Positions 1 to 8,489 are shown, counted from the stretch's first letter. The stretch: 64,000 nucleotides of DNA from Albidovulum litorale (GCF_025751495.1 NZ_JAOWKZ010000003.1:1-64000), one strand, 5' to 3'. The notes: a model not told the origin generated them from the sequence alone. Program-made: numbers and translations.

Positions 1-44
1 AAGGGCGAGCGTTTGGTCATCGGGGAAGGCTACTCAGCCCCCTG

Positions 45-77
45 CCCCGCCGCAAGCCAAGTTCTTCTGACACAGCC
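45..77. repeat. Remnant A of an IS6-family terminal end
   Basis: The stretch ending in TTCTTCTGACACAGCC aligns with the right-hand end of the complete IS6-family element near 15.9 kb (ATCCTTCTGACAAGACC). The bases before it also keep the CTGC-CCGC-CAA pattern of that end. It interrupts remnant B just after the codons for the transposase N-terminus, so one element probably landed in, or recombined with, another. The rest of this copy lies left of the window or is lost. Confidence 0.5.
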
Positions 78-167
78 GTGAAAGCCCTTGAACGGGTCAG
101 GTTTGGTCATGCTCCGACGCTACGTGGCCGCCCTGCCCGTCTCAACCGAAATCCTTCTGACAACACC
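78..167 (-). mobile_element. Remnant B: 5' end and inverted repeat of an IS6-family element
   Basis: On the minus strand from 110 the codons read M-T-K-P-D-P-F-K-G-F. The intact IS6-family transposase at 15861 begins M-T-K-S-N-P-F-K-G-F. Bases 111-167 match the leader and terminal inverted repeat of that element (ATCCTTCTGACAACACC at about 151-167). After residue 10 the frame runs into remnant A, so only about 90 bases of the element survive. It abuts the truncated acyl-CoA synthetase and probably caused that truncation. Confidence 0.6.
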
Positions 168-423
168 CAGTGCTGCAATGCCTCGGCGGCGAACTCGGTC
201 CGTTGTCGAAACGGATGAACGACGGGGCACCACGCAGGTTGAGATCGCTCAATCGCCCCTGGCGCGTGATGCACTGGCAGAGGCTGCGGCACGCCTGTCG
301 CAACTCGCCCATGACGCGCGCCACGTGATCGAGGAGTTACACGTCAATCCGGTGATCGTGGCACTTGACAGTGCGGTTGCCGTCGATGTCCTGATCACAC
401 CAGGGGTACGGGGGCATGAATGA
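168..423 (+). pseudogene. C-terminal remnant of an ADP-forming acyl-CoA synthetase (ATP-grasp)
   Basis: The last 65 or so codons encode a helix followed by the signature E-E-L-H-V-N-P-V-I-V and then D-S-A-V-A-V-D-V-L. This is how the ATP-grasp domain of NDP-forming acetate/acyl-CoA ligases ends (consensus E-x-D-x-N-P-x-x-V, later V-D-A). No start or upstream domain exists, because IS6-family sequence replaces everything left of about 168. The reading frame is open into the IS end by chance. The stop overlaps the next gene's start in an ATGA, showing the two were co-transcribed in the ancestor. Seen: motif and overlap. Inferred: loss of function through IS insertion or deletion. Confidence 0.65.
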
Positions 424-1724
424 GCGGCACAGATGATCTTTTCACGCCGGACTTCAAACCCGCCCCCTATTGGTGGGATCGTACGCCGCGCCCCGATCTG
501 CCCCGCGCCGATCCTCCGACTGAAGCGGATGTGGTCATCATCGGATCGGGCTATACCGGGCTGCACGCGGCACTCGTGACCGCGCGGGCGGGCCTGTCGA
601 CCATGGTGGTGGATGCCGAGGATGCCGGCCATGGCTGCTCGACGCGTAATGGAGGCCAGATCTCGACCAGCATCAAGCCGGGCTATGCGGAGCTTTCCCG
701 GCGCTACGGGCCCGACGTGGCCACCGCGATCCGGGCCGACGGTCAGGCTTCGCTCGACTTCACGGGCGAATTCATCCGGATCGAAGGGATCGACTGCGAT
801 CACCGCGTCGTCGGGCGGTTCCACGGCGCGCATCTGCCGAAAAGTTATGATCAGCTGTCCCGCGACTGCGCGGTCACGCATCCGGGCTATACGACCGACG
901 CCTTCATGGTCTCGCCGCAGGACATGCCCGGCGAACTGGGGACCAAAGCCTATCACGGCGGCTGCGTCTTTCCGCATCACGCCAGCGTCGATCCCGCCCG
1001 CTATCACGCGGGTCTTTTGTGCGTCGCGATGGAAGCAGGTGCCACGGTCATCCCGCATTGCGCGGCGACCAATCTGGCGCGCGGGCCGACCGGCCAGACC
1101 GTGACCACAGCCAGGGGCCGTATTCGCGCAGGGCGGGTGATTCTTGCCACCAACGGTTATTCCGGGCCGCTCTCACCATGGCACCGGCGGCGGATCATCC
1201 CGATCGGCTCTTACATGATCGCGACCGATCCCATCGCACCAGAGTTGATGGACAGTCTTTTCCCTACCGACCGCGTGCTCTCAGACACCCGCAAGCTCGT
1301 CTACTATTACCGCCCCTCGCCGGACCGGACGCGGGTGCTGTTCGGCGGGCGTGTCTCGGTCACCGAGACCGATCCGAGAATGAGCGCGCCAAAGCTCCAC
1401 GCAGAACTGGTCCGGCTGTTCCCTGAGTTGAAGGGCACCAAAGTCAGCCATTCCTGGATGGGCTTTGTCGGTTACACGTTCGACACGCTTGCCCATATCG
1501 GCGAGAGGGACGGCGTTCATTACGCTATGGGCTATTGCGGGTCCGGCGTTGGCATGGCCGGCTATCTGGGCATGAAGCTCGGCCGCAAGGCGGCGGGCCT
1601 CGCCGACGGGGAGACCGGGCTGGAACAGGCACCCTTTCCGACGCGGCCGCTTTACTCCGGAAACCCATGGTTTCTTGCACCGGCAGTTATGGCATACAGA
1701 ATGCGTGACAGGTTCGGTGTTTGA
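420..1724 (+). CDS. FAD-dependent oxidoreductase, DAO family (PuuB/OrdL-like)
   Basis: A 434-residue flavoprotein of the glycine oxidase/D-amino-acid oxidase fold. Residues 38-60 hold the dinucleotide-binding Rossmann motif V-V-I-I-G-S-G-Y-T-G-L, followed by the acidic strand end M-V-V-D-A. The C-terminal part has G-Y-C-G-S-G-V-G-M-A, typical of the FAD-contacting segment. Length and the N-terminal W-W-D segment fit gamma-glutamylputrescine oxidase-type enzymes, which oxidise secondary or primary amines to aldehydes. The start overlaps the stop of the truncated acyl-CoA synthetase by four bases. That suggests an oxidation-then-CoA-ligation pathway for an amine-derived acid, now broken. The substrate cannot be told from sequence. 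Confidence 0.85.
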   Translation: MSGTDDLFTPDFKPAPYWWDRTPRPDLPRADPPTEADVVIIGSGYTGLHAALVTARAGLSTMVVDAEDAGHGCSTRNGGQISTSIKPGYAELSRRYGPDVATAIRADGQASLDFTGEFIRIEGIDCDHRVVGRFHGAHLPKSYDQLSRDCAVTHPGYTTDAFMVSPQDMPGELGTKAYHGGCVFPHHASVDPARYHAGLLCVAMEAGATVIPHCAATNLARGPTGQTVTTARGRIRAGRVILATNGYSGPLSPWHRRRIIPIGSYMIATDPIAPELMDSLFPTDRVLSDTRKLVYYYRPSPDRTRVLFGGRVSVTETDPRMSAPKLHAELVRLFPELKGTKVSHSWMGFVGYTFDTLAHIGERDGVHYAMGYCGSGVGMAGYLGMKLGRKAAGLADGETGLEQAPFPTRPLYSGNPWFLAPAVMAYRMRDRFGV

Positions 1725-2024
1725 TCGCGCGACACGCAATCGCAAACGGCCTGCCGCCTGTAGGTAGCCTTTCGCCCATTTTTACGCATGTCTCAACACG
1801 CCGCGATGCTTATCCGCTGTGAACTGAAGGGCCACATTCTTGCAGACGATGGCCGGTTTGGCGGGCCGCAGCGCAGCACCTATAAGATTCCTCGAGGGTC
1901 CGGTCGGGGTCGGCCGTTACGGCGGTGGCCGCCGACCTCATGGCCTCCGAGCTGTACCGCCGCAGGTCTGCTTTGAGCCCAATGCGGACGCTGAGAATTT
2001 GGCGGATCACCTATCTTTAGGAGC
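1725..2024. other. Intergenic stretch, no gene recognised
   Basis: About 300 bases between the oxidoreductase and the recognisable apbE remnant. Short open stretches exist on both strands but none has a ribosome binding site or recognisable product. Part of it may be unrecognisably decayed apbE sequence, since the remnant downstream lacks its N-terminal two thirds. Confidence 0.4.
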
Positions 2025-2289
2025 AGAAGGAGTCGACCCGCAGCGCGGCGCGCCGCTGATCGCGTCGCCGGCGTCCGTCACGGTCGTCGCCCGCACCTGC
2101 GCAGAGACCGACGCTTGGGCGACGGTCATTATGGTGCTTGGGCTAGAGAAGGGCGCAACGCTCGCAAGACAAAGCGACCTCGACGCCCTGTTCCTCTTGC
2201 GCGATGATGATACCAGCGCAAGGGGCGTGGGAGTCGGACGACTATTTTCCGAGGAACCAGCGGCAATCGCCTCAGCCGAGAGGAGATGA
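2025..2289 (+). pseudogene. apbE: ApbE (FAD:protein FMN transferase) C-terminal remnant
   Basis: The translation keeps the late ApbE pattern V-D-P-Q-R-G-A-P, then A-S-V-T-V-V-A-R-T-C-A-E-T-D-A-W-A-T and V-L-G-x-E-K-G. In intact ApbE these are the H-I-x-D-P-x-T-G substrate loop, the S-V-T-V-x-A strand and the D-A-x-A-T metal/FAD region. The loop His is gone and no upstream flavin-transferase domain is present, so it is inactive. Intact ApbE flavinylates membrane electron-transfer proteins (NosR, Rnf/Nqr). It runs directly into the P-type ATPase start, suggesting the two once formed one transcription unit. Confidence 0.65.
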
Positions 2290-2294
2290 GCCGC

Positions 2295-4202
2295 ATGGAA
2301 ACGACCCGGGCCGATCGCTTCAAGACCGCTATCCTGCTCATTGCCGCGACCGGCTTGACAGTGGGACTCGCATTCCACTTCACCGGCCGGCCCGACATAG
2401 CGAACCTGATCTGGATCGCCGGCGTTGTTCCGGCGCTCGCCGCGCTCTTGGTTGAGATTTTTGGCAGCATCGGGCGCGGTGAAATCGGTCTGGACGTTGT
2501 TGCTGCGCTGTCCATGTCGGCGGCACTTGTCTTCGGCGAGACCCTCGCCGCGGCGGTGGTCGCTGTGATGTATTCCGGCGGCACCTTACTCGAAGCCTTC
2601 GCCGAAGGCCGTGCCCGCCGTGAAATGCACGACCTGCTGTCCCGAGTGCCGCGGACCGCGACCCGGCACCGCAATGGTGGGCTGGAGGAAGTCCCGCTCG
2701 ACCAGATCGCCCCCGGTGACCGTTTGCTGATCCGGCAGGGCGACGTGGTGCCGGTGGACGGCACGGTGGCGTCCGAGGCGGCCTTCGTCGACACCTCGGC
2801 GTTGACCGGCGAGTCCCTTCCGGTGCGCCTAGCGCACGGCGCCGACGCCATGAGCGGCTCGACCAACGCGGGCGAGGCGTTCGATCTGACGGCAACGCGA
2901 GAAGCTAAGGATAGCACCTATGCCGGGATCGTTCGGCTCGTGAAGGCGGCGCAGGCGTCCAAGGCGCCCATGTCGCGGCTGGCCGACCGCTGGTCACTGG
3001 GATTTCTTGCGGTCACCGTGATCATCGCCTTTGCGGCTTGGTGGTTCACCGGCGATCCGATCCGGGCGGTTGCCGTGCTGGTCGTCGCCACGCCCTGTCC
3101 CCTGATCCTCGCCGTGCCGGTCGCGCTGGTCGCCGGCCTGTCGCGCGCCGCGCATTTCGGGGTGCTGATCAAGGGCGCGGGACCGCTGGAGACGATGGCG
3201 CGCATCCGAACGCTGATCCTCGACAAGACCGGCACGCTGACGGATGGCCGTCCGCAGATCGTCTCGATCGACAGCCACGACGGCATGGTTGAGGACGACA
3301 TACTGCGCCTCGCTGCAGCGCTCGATCAGGCGTCCAAGCACCCCGTGGCGCTGGCAATCGTCGCGACCGCGAAGGAGCGGGGCTTCGCTCTGCCCGTTCC
3401 GTCAGACGTGGCGGAGATCCCGGGTGAAGGCGTCGTGGGCCATGTCGAAGGCCGAAAGGTCATCGTCGGTGGGGATGCCTTCGTCGTGTCCCGCGTAGGT
3501 CGGCGGCCCGGCGATCAATCCGTCATCGCCGCCGGCTCGGTCCTCGTCGCAGTCGCCGTCGACGGGCACATGGCCGGGCACCTCGTGATGTCCGATCCGC
3601 TGCGCGAAGGCGCGGGCGGCATGCTCGACGGGCTGCGGCGGGAGGGGATCGCGCGAATCCTGCTCGCCACCGGCGACCGCGCCGACGTGGCCGAGCGCGT
3701 GACCGAGGGGCTTGGCCTCGACGGGCTGCGCGCCGGGCTCACGCCCGACCAGAAGGTTCTGCTGGTTCTCTCCGAGCGCAAGCGCGGGCCCGTGATGATG
3801 GTTGGCGACGGCGTCAACGACGCGCCGGCCCTCGCGGCGGCCGATGTGGGTGTCGCGATGGGCGCACGCGGGGCCGCTGCATCGGCGGAGGCGGCAGACG
3901 TCGTGCTGTTGGTCGACCGTATCGACCGGCTCGGGCCGGGGATCGAGATCGCGCGCGGCGCGCGCCGCATCGCTGTCGAAAGCGTTGTCGCCGGGATCGG
4001 GCTGTCGGTCATGGGCATGATCGCGGCGGCTTTCGGCTATCTCACTCCGGTGCAGGGTGCGCTCCTGCAGGAGGTCATCGACGTTGCAGTTATCCTGAAC
4101 GCCCTCCGTGCGCTGCGCATCGCGCCCCATGAACCCACCACTCCGAAACCAAAGGCTGTCTCCTCCGGGCAGGACGACATCGCGCAAGGAGCCACGCCAT
4201 GA
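2295..4202 (+). CDS. Heavy-metal-transporting P1B-type ATPase
   Basis: About 635 residues. It has the actuator motif T-G-E-S near residue 170, the ion-binding transmembrane motif T-P-C-P-L-I near 264, the phosphorylation motif D-K-T-G-T-L-T near 308, the nucleotide-binding H-P pair near 355, and the hinge G-D-G-V-N-D-A-P near 506. There is no N-terminal CXXC heavy-metal-associated domain. The T-P-C-P motif differs from the copper (C-P-C) and cobalt (S-P-C) classes, so the metal is uncertain; nickel or iron export is possible. The ATG at 2295 is preferred over 2286 because the AGAGGAG ribosome site lies nine bases upstream of it but directly abuts 2286. The stop overlaps the VIT1-type gene by four bases, implying coupled expression and shared metal handling. 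Confidence 0.88.
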   Translation: METTRADRFKTAILLIAATGLTVGLAFHFTGRPDIANLIWIAGVVPALAALLVEIFGSIGRGEIGLDVVAALSMSAALVFGETLAAAVVAVMYSGGTLLEAFAEGRARREMHDLLSRVPRTATRHRNGGLEEVPLDQIAPGDRLLIRQGDVVPVDGTVASEAAFVDTSALTGESLPVRLAHGADAMSGSTNAGEAFDLTATREAKDSTYAGIVRLVKAAQASKAPMSRLADRWSLGFLAVTVIIAFAAWWFTGDPIRAVAVLVVATPCPLILAVPVALVAGLSRAAHFGVLIKGAGPLETMARIRTLILDKTGTLTDGRPQIVSIDSHDGMVEDDILRLAAALDQASKHPVALAIVATAKERGFALPVPSDVAEIPGEGVVGHVEGRKVIVGGDAFVVSRVGRRPGDQSVIAAGSVLVAVAVDGHMAGHLVMSDPLREGAGGMLDGLRREGIARILLATGDRADVAERVTEGLGLDGLRAGLTPDQKVLLVLSERKRGPVMMVGDGVNDAPALAAADVGVAMGARGAAASAEAADVVLLVDRIDRLGPGIEIARGARRIAVESVVAGIGLSVMGMIAAAFGYLTPVQGALLQEVIDVAVILNALRALRIAPHEPTTPKPKAVSSGQDDIAQGATP

Positions 4203-4900
4203 GCCGCCTCTCGCATTTCGAAATTCACATGGTGCATCGCATCGGCTGGCTGCGGGCGGCCGTGCTGGGTGCCAACGACGGACTGGTGTCGACTGCGAGC
4301 CTCGTGGTCGGCGTCGCCGCAGCGGGATCCGGAAAACCGGAGGTCCTGATCGCGGGGCTGGCTGGCCTCGTGGCCGGTGCGATGTCCATGGCGGCAGGAG
4401 AATACGTCTCGGTCAGTTCCCAGACCGATGCGGAACGAGCCGATCTTGCCCGCGAGACCCGCGAGCTGGCGGAAACGCCCGAGGCAGAGCTCGAGGAGCT
4501 CACCCGGATCTACGTAGACCGAGGGCTGGATCGCGACCTGGCGGAAAAGGTGGCCCACCAGCTGACCGAACGGGACGCGCTCGGATCGCATGCCCGCGAT
4601 GAGCTTGGCATCTCCGAGAGAGTGACGGCCCGCCCAATCCAGGCTGCCCTGGTGTCGGCTCTCACCTTTGCCGTTGGCGCCGTGCTTCCGTTGATCCTCG
4701 CGCTGCTTGTGCCGGAAACGCGGATCGGGCTTCTAGTGGCGGCATCGTCGATCGTTGGGCTGGCGGTGCTCGGTGGGCTTGGCGCGTCAGCCGGCGGAGC
4801 AGGCGTGCTACGTGCGGCCGCAAGGGTAACGTTCTGGGGCGCACTGGCCATGGGCGCGACAGCTGCGGTCGGGGCGTTGTTCGGGGTCACGGTGGGGTAG
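4199..4900 (+). CDS. VIT1/CCC1-family iron/manganese transporter
   Basis: A 233-residue membrane protein. The N-terminal half has H-R-I-G-W-L-R-A-A-V-L-G-A-N-D-G-L-V-S-T-A-S-containing helix 1 and a Met/Gly-rich helix (A-G-A-M-S-M-A-A-G-E-Y), both hallmarks of the VIT family. Between helices 2 and 3 lies an acidic cytosolic stretch rich in Glu (residues about 80-130), which in VIT1 forms the metal-binding domain. Three more hydrophobic segments follow. VIT proteins move Fe2+ or Mn2+ by proton antiport. Overlap with the upstream P1B ATPase suggests the pair detoxifies the same divalent metal. Confidence 0.88.
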   Translation: MSRLSHFEIHMVHRIGWLRAAVLGANDGLVSTASLVVGVAAAGSGKPEVLIAGLAGLVAGAMSMAAGEYVSVSSQTDAERADLARETRELAETPEAELEELTRIYVDRGLDRDLAEKVAHQLTERDALGSHARDELGISERVTARPIQAALVSALTFAVGAVLPLILALLVPETRIGLLVAASSIVGLAVLGGLGASAGGAGVLRAAARVTFWGALAMGATAAVGALFGVTVG

Positions 4901-4984
4901 CCTTATCAGACCCGCGCCGAACGACCACAAAGTCCCGCAAAGCGGTCATTGGCTTGGTGAGTACAACTCGGGCACAAAGCCAAC

Positions 4985-5238
4985 CCAAGCGCCCCGCCCA
5001 GCGCCCTAGAGCCGCGCCGAGATGTCACGCTAGAGCCAAGTCCACCGGCGAGCGCTGCAAGCCCCAGTGGTCACGGGCTGGGACGTTTGCCGCATTCACG
5101 GCGCGGGCGGAGGTGCGCCGCGCAGTAAAGCGCATTGAAACTGGAAGCATGGCGGGCGGTCAGCCGATGCGGTCGAAATGCGCCGACTGGTGAACGCGCT
5201 TGCGCGTTTGGCCCGCGATGAAGGGGAAGCTATCTAGG
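4985..5238 (+). pseudogene. Broken copy of the small HGG-motif gene (copy 1)
   Basis: DNA here aligns along its length with the intact gene at 14759-15046: C-x-A-x-x-K-S-T-G-E-R-C-K, then the codons for C-R-I-H-G-A-G-G-G-A-P in a shifted frame, then V-N-A-L-A-R at the end. At least one frameshift separates the N-terminal Cys pair from the H-G-A-G-G-G part, and another follows. The original start is replaced by non-ATG sequence. It is therefore a dead paralogue. Its 3' tail (A-R-D-E-G-E-A-I then stop) may show the ancestral C-terminus better than the intact copy. Confidence 0.6.
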
Positions 5239-5640
5239 GCCCCTCTGACACACCACGTTTTATCGACCCGCAGCCGGTTTAACCAACAAGAAGCCAGTTC
5301 ACCGCCAGAGCGACTACAAGTCCGGCAGTAAATGATGCCGACAGCACCCTAAGCACTACACCCGCATTCGTATTTGGTTTGGGCTTCGGTGCCTCAATCT
5401 CTTGCTGTGATACCAAATCAGGAAACAGTGTTACGTTGTTCATTGCTATTGTCACAAATTTACCATTTACATCATAAGCTTAGCATTCAGACGCGCAACC
5501 GTAGTGAAAAATCGTGCTTCGACGCAAAACTTGTCCGCTCGCCGAACCAGTACCCGGTGACAGCCGAAATTGAAGGGGCAGAGAACACAACCGCATCTGG
5601 ACTATCGGTATCTCCACAGCATTGACGCACTCAATCTTGT
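5239..5640. other. Intergenic, lower-GC stretch, no gene recognised
   Basis: About 400 bases with visibly more A/T than its surroundings. No open frame has both a ribosome site and a plausible product. It separates two broken HGG-motif copies and is probably non-functional accretion sequence. Confidence 0.4.
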
Positions 5641-5654
5641 GCAAAGCAGAGATA

Positions 5655-5765
5655 CACCGCGGTTCAGAGACGCATCCAAGTGCCATGCCAAGGAAAAAGC
5701 TACCGGCGAGCGGTGTACGGCCGCAGCGGTCAAGGGAGGGGCCGTGCAAGCACTCGGCCACCTCG
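5655..5765 (+). pseudogene. Fragment of the small HGG-motif gene (copy 2)
   Basis: A short segment encodes C-H-A-K-E-K-A-T-G-E-R-C-T-A-A-A-V-K-G. This matches the N-terminal C-x-A-K-x-K-x-T-G-E-R-C-K-A-P-A-V-x-G of the intact copy at 14759. After this the H-G-A-G-G-G half is missing and the sequence diverges. It has no own start codon. Confidence 0.5.
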
Positions 5766-5952
5766 CCGGTCTGGCCGGTTATAGCCGTCCGGTGGCCCGG
5801 CGCGGTCAGGCCGCTCTACGGTACCGTGTCAGGAACAATTATGCAGACGGGTTGCAGCGGGGGTAAACCACCGCGCGGTGCGTGCTGACCGTGCATTGCG
5901 CTACGGACGACACAGGCGTTTGCAAGGCCGAAGTCGGACTTCAGTTGCTGCG

Positions 5953-6384
5953 TTATGACGAACCCGCCACTGCGTCTAGCCAGCGCCGGGCTGGCGGCGC
6001 GGCCAGCATTCCGGCAATCATAGCGATGAGGAATACTCCGCCGCCGAACCCGCCATAGCTCAGCGAGGCAATTGCCGGGCCGGGGCAGAGCCCTGCAAGC
6101 CCCCAACCGAGACCGAAAATGAGAGAACCGAGCACGAGGTTATGATCGAGTTTCGGTTCTGGCGGCGCCGGAAACTTGCCTCCAAGCCGTGGCAGACGAC
6201 CATCGGTGTAGCGCCAAGCGAAAAACATCGGCACCACCGCACCGCCGAGCACGAAAGCCAGCGTTGGGTCCCAGTCACCGAATATATCGAGCCAGCCCTG
6301 TACCTTGGTGGTGTCGGTCATCCCGGAGACTACCAACCCGGTGCCGAACGTCCCCCCGGCAATGAATGCAAACAGCGCGCGCAT
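5953..6384 (-). CDS. YeeE/YedE-type sulfur transporter half (DUF6691)
   Basis: A 143-residue membrane protein with four hydrophobic segments. It carries the YeeE/YedE signatures G-x-x-F-G-x-G-L-V-V-S-G-M near residues 10-22 and G-L-A-G-L-C-P-G-P-A near 95-104, where the Cys is thought to pass thiosulfate or sulfide. It is paired with another half-size YeeE/YedE protein upstream, with TGATG start-stop overlap. Such split pairs commonly import reduced sulfur into the cytoplasm. The start at 6384 is fixed by the overlap and by the conserved M-R-A-L-F-A-F-I opening. Confidence 0.85.
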   Translation of the reverse strand: MRALFAFIAGGTFGTGLVVSGMTDTTKVQGWLDIFGDWDPTLAFVLGGAVVPMFFAWRYTDGRLPRLGGKFPAPPEPKLDHNLVLGSLIFGLGWGLAGLCPGPAIASLSYGGFGGGVFLIAMIAGMLAAPPARRWLDAVAGSS

Positions 6385-6809
6385 CAAATCACACCCAGGA
6401 CATGCTTGAAGAGCAGCAACGACGCGCCGCCACCGAGCAGGTAAAAGACTGTGGCGACCATACCGCGCGGAGCCAGCCGGGAGATGCCGCAAACACCGTG
6501 GCCGGAGGTGCAGCCGTTAGCAAGCCTCGTGCCGACCCCAACCAAAAGCCCTGCGAATATCACTACAGCGAGGTTCGGCGTCAGGTGGGTGTCGACGGAA
6601 GAATAAAATGGCACCACCGAAACGGGCACGAGCACCAGCCCCGCCAGGAATGCAAGTCGCTCCTTCGAGTGTGCCCTCTCGGTTCCGTCGACCAACCCGC
6701 CCAGAATGCCGCTCGCACCCAATATCCGGCCATTCACCAGGAGGTAGAGTGCCGCAGCGATCCCAATCAACCCACCACCGACAAGGCCCCAAATCCAGTC
6801 CTGATACAT
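6384..6809 (-). CDS. YeeE/YedE-family sulfur transport protein
   Basis: A 141-residue membrane protein beginning M-Y-Q-D-W. The ribosome site AGGAGAGG sits just upstream on the minus strand. Signatures are G-R-I-L-G-A-S-G-I-L-G-G near 27-38 and N-G-C-T-S-G-H-G-V-C-G near 100-110; the Cys residues are those implicated in thiosulfate/sulfide passage in YeeE (TsuA). It overlaps the downstream partner gene by one base (TGATG), so the two are translationally coupled. No sulfur dioxygenase or ArsR/BigR repressor gene is adjacent, unlike many such loci. Confidence 0.87.
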   Translation of the reverse strand: MYQDWIWGLVGGGLIGIAAALYLLVNGRILGASGILGGLVDGTERAHSKERLAFLAGLVLVPVSVVPFYSSVDTHLTPNLAVVIFAGLLVGVGTRLANGCTSGHGVCGISRLAPRGMVATVFYLLGGGASLLLFKHVLGVI

Positions 6810-7209
6810 GCCCCCTCTCCTGACAAGTTTGTTGCATAAGGGTCTACTGCAACCTGAAGACATGGTCCATTCCCCGCAATTTCGACGCCGCCGACATCGC
6901 ATGTTTTGTGGCCCCTCGGAAATTGCCCGCACTCTCCACGCCGCACAGCCCCTGAACACATCCGGTTCAGATCGTCTGCTACAAGCCTGACTAGATAGAT
7001 CAATGAACGGTAGTTGGTTGGTCTGCAAAATCCGCAAAGCAGTCGTGCATCATGTCAAATGTTGCTGCCACGCAGCAAACGGCAGGTTCGTCCCGCTGAG
7101 CCGACATTGGGCTGAGGATGAAGCACTAACCGAGCGGCGAACGGCAGCGCCGAGCCCAAAATTTACAGCGTGCATATATCTATCATCGAGGCAAACCGTG
7201 CAGCTATGC
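6810..7209. other. Intergenic region between divergent genes
   Basis: About 400 bases separating the minus-strand sulfur-transport pair from the plus-strand oxidase-like gene. It must hold promoters for both directions. No convincing coding frame is visible. The FNR-type box lies at its right end. Confidence 0.4.
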
Positions 7210-7223
7210 TTGATCGTGCTCAA
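7210..7223. promoter_or_regulatory. FNR/FixK-type box upstream of the oxidase-like gene
   Basis: The bases TTGATCGTGCTCAA match the FNR/FixK/Nnr consensus TTGAT-N4-ATCAA at nine of ten fixed positions. It lies about 160 bases upstream of the start at 7386. Small heme-copper-oxidase-like and NO-related genes in this order are often under FnrL, FixK or Nnr control. Seen: the motif. Inferred: low-oxygen or NO-dependent activation. Confidence 0.55.
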
Positions 7224-7385
7224 TGCAACTAAATTCCCGCTCTGTTACGAACATCGCGTTCGGCGTCGTTCTAGTAAGTAAGAGCGTCGGAAGGACTTCC
7301 CCGTCTCTTGCTTTCGAGACGACATCGGCGGACTCCCCGGAGTTTGGCGTGGTGCCAGACAGGGGAGGGTCTGCGGGAGGTTCAG

Positions 7386-7790
7386 ATGCCGCAAGTCTCT
7401 CAAAATTACTTCAAGGTAGCCGCGATCTTTCTTCTGGCGAGTATCGCCATCGGTCTGCAAATGTCGATCAGCGGAGCGCACAATGTCGCCGGTGCTCACG
7501 CTCATATGAGCCTTCTTGGCTGGCTGTCTCCCGCGGTATTCGGGACGTACTTCGCCTTGAACAAGGAGAAAGCAAAATCCGGCTTGGCAACCTTGCAGTT
7601 CTGGATCGTTGTTGCGTCCTGCGCTGTAATGACAGGAGCCCTCTATCTCCTGCTCCTCGGAAATAAGGCAATGGTACCAGTCGTTGCCGCGAGTTCGCTT
7701 GCCTATGCCGTGGGTGCCGCCTTGTTTGCGTGGATCGTCTTTTCACATCGCGCCACGGATGCAGCACTAAGCGATCATGCTCACGGCTGA
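7386..7790 (+). CDS. Small heme-copper oxidase subunit I-like membrane protein
   Basis: A 134-residue protein with four hydrophobic segments. The motif G-A-H-A-H-M-S-L-L-G-W around residues 35-46 resembles the histidine-bearing helix of cytochrome oxidase subunit I / NorB. At 134 residues it is far too short to be a full catalytic subunit. The start has GGGAGG seven to ten bases upstream. Single-module proteins of this type occur near nitrite/NO reductase and cbb3 genes, where they may assist heme or NO handling. The FNR-type box upstream fits that. The C-terminus carries a His-rich H-A-H-G tail. Confidence 0.7.
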   Translation: MPQVSQNYFKVAAIFLLASIAIGLQMSISGAHNVAGAHAHMSLLGWLSPAVFGTYFALNKEKAKSGLATLQFWIVVASCAVMTGALYLLLLGNKAMVPVVAASSLAYAVGAALFAWIVFSHRATDAALSDHAHG

Positions 7791-7883
7791 CTCGAAGCTG
7801 TAGCCTTGGCGAGCCGCCTGCCTTCAGGGCCGGCCGCTCAGAACCCGAAGCGGCGTGGCTAGCACTTCTTCGGAGCGCCAAAA

Positions 7884-8297
7884 TCAGGCGCATGTCATGT
7901 TTTGGACGGGTGTTGCCTGAAAAGCTTCTCTCAGCCATTGACCTTTGTCCCACCGCCAAACTTGCGTGAACGCGATGGACAGATCACGGCTGTCATCGGC
8001 TTTCAAGATTCCTCCTCCGGAAATGTCGTTGAAACCGGTCACGATGGCTATCCCGTCAAAGATGCGGAACTCCACGTCACGAAAGGCGATCTGCGTCCCC
8101 CGACCTGTTCTCTTGGCAGCATAGGAAAGCCAGGCATCGCGTTTCAGATGCTCTCCGGTGGCATCGTTGTGAGTGTAAGTCGGGGAAAGGAGTTCGGCCA
8201 GCGCCACGGTGTCTCCGCGAGCCCATGACTCTCCGAACTTTTGTAATGCACCGTTGAGTGCGTCAGTAGTCGGTTCTTTGTCCACTTGATACTCCAC
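7884..8297 (-). CDS. NTF2-like (SnoaL/DUF4440) protein
   Basis: A 137-residue single-domain protein of the cone-shaped NTF2-like fold. It has an N-terminal helix with F-G-E-S-W-A-R-G-D-T-x-A-L-A-E-L-L and a central D-A-W-L-S-Y segment. Strands end in T-Q-V-W-R-W-D-K-G-Q-W, the typical DUF4440 ending. Members are small enzymes or binding proteins without a common reaction; no catalytic set can be assigned. It is transcribed divergently from a second NTF2-like gene at 8490. Confidence 0.75.
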   Translation of the reverse strand: MEYQVDKEPTTDALNGALQKFGESWARGDTVALAELLSPTYTHNDATGEHLKRDAWLSYAAKRTGRGTQIAFRDVEFRIFDGIAIVTGFNDISGGGILKADDSRDLSIAFTQVWRWDKGQWLREAFQATPVQNMTCA

Positions 8298-8489
8298 GAG
8301 CGATTGCTTGCGTGCTCATCATAACTAGGCGACTATTCCCATGCTTGTCGCGGCGCGACCCTTACAGCGTTTCCCGCCATCCGCCGCTTTTCCCGCGAAG
8401 CAGACGTTCAAGCTGATCCCGGTCGATGGTTGCTTCGAGCCGGAAGGCGACTCTTTTAGATTTCGGAGCCTACATGTAGTCTTCGGACC

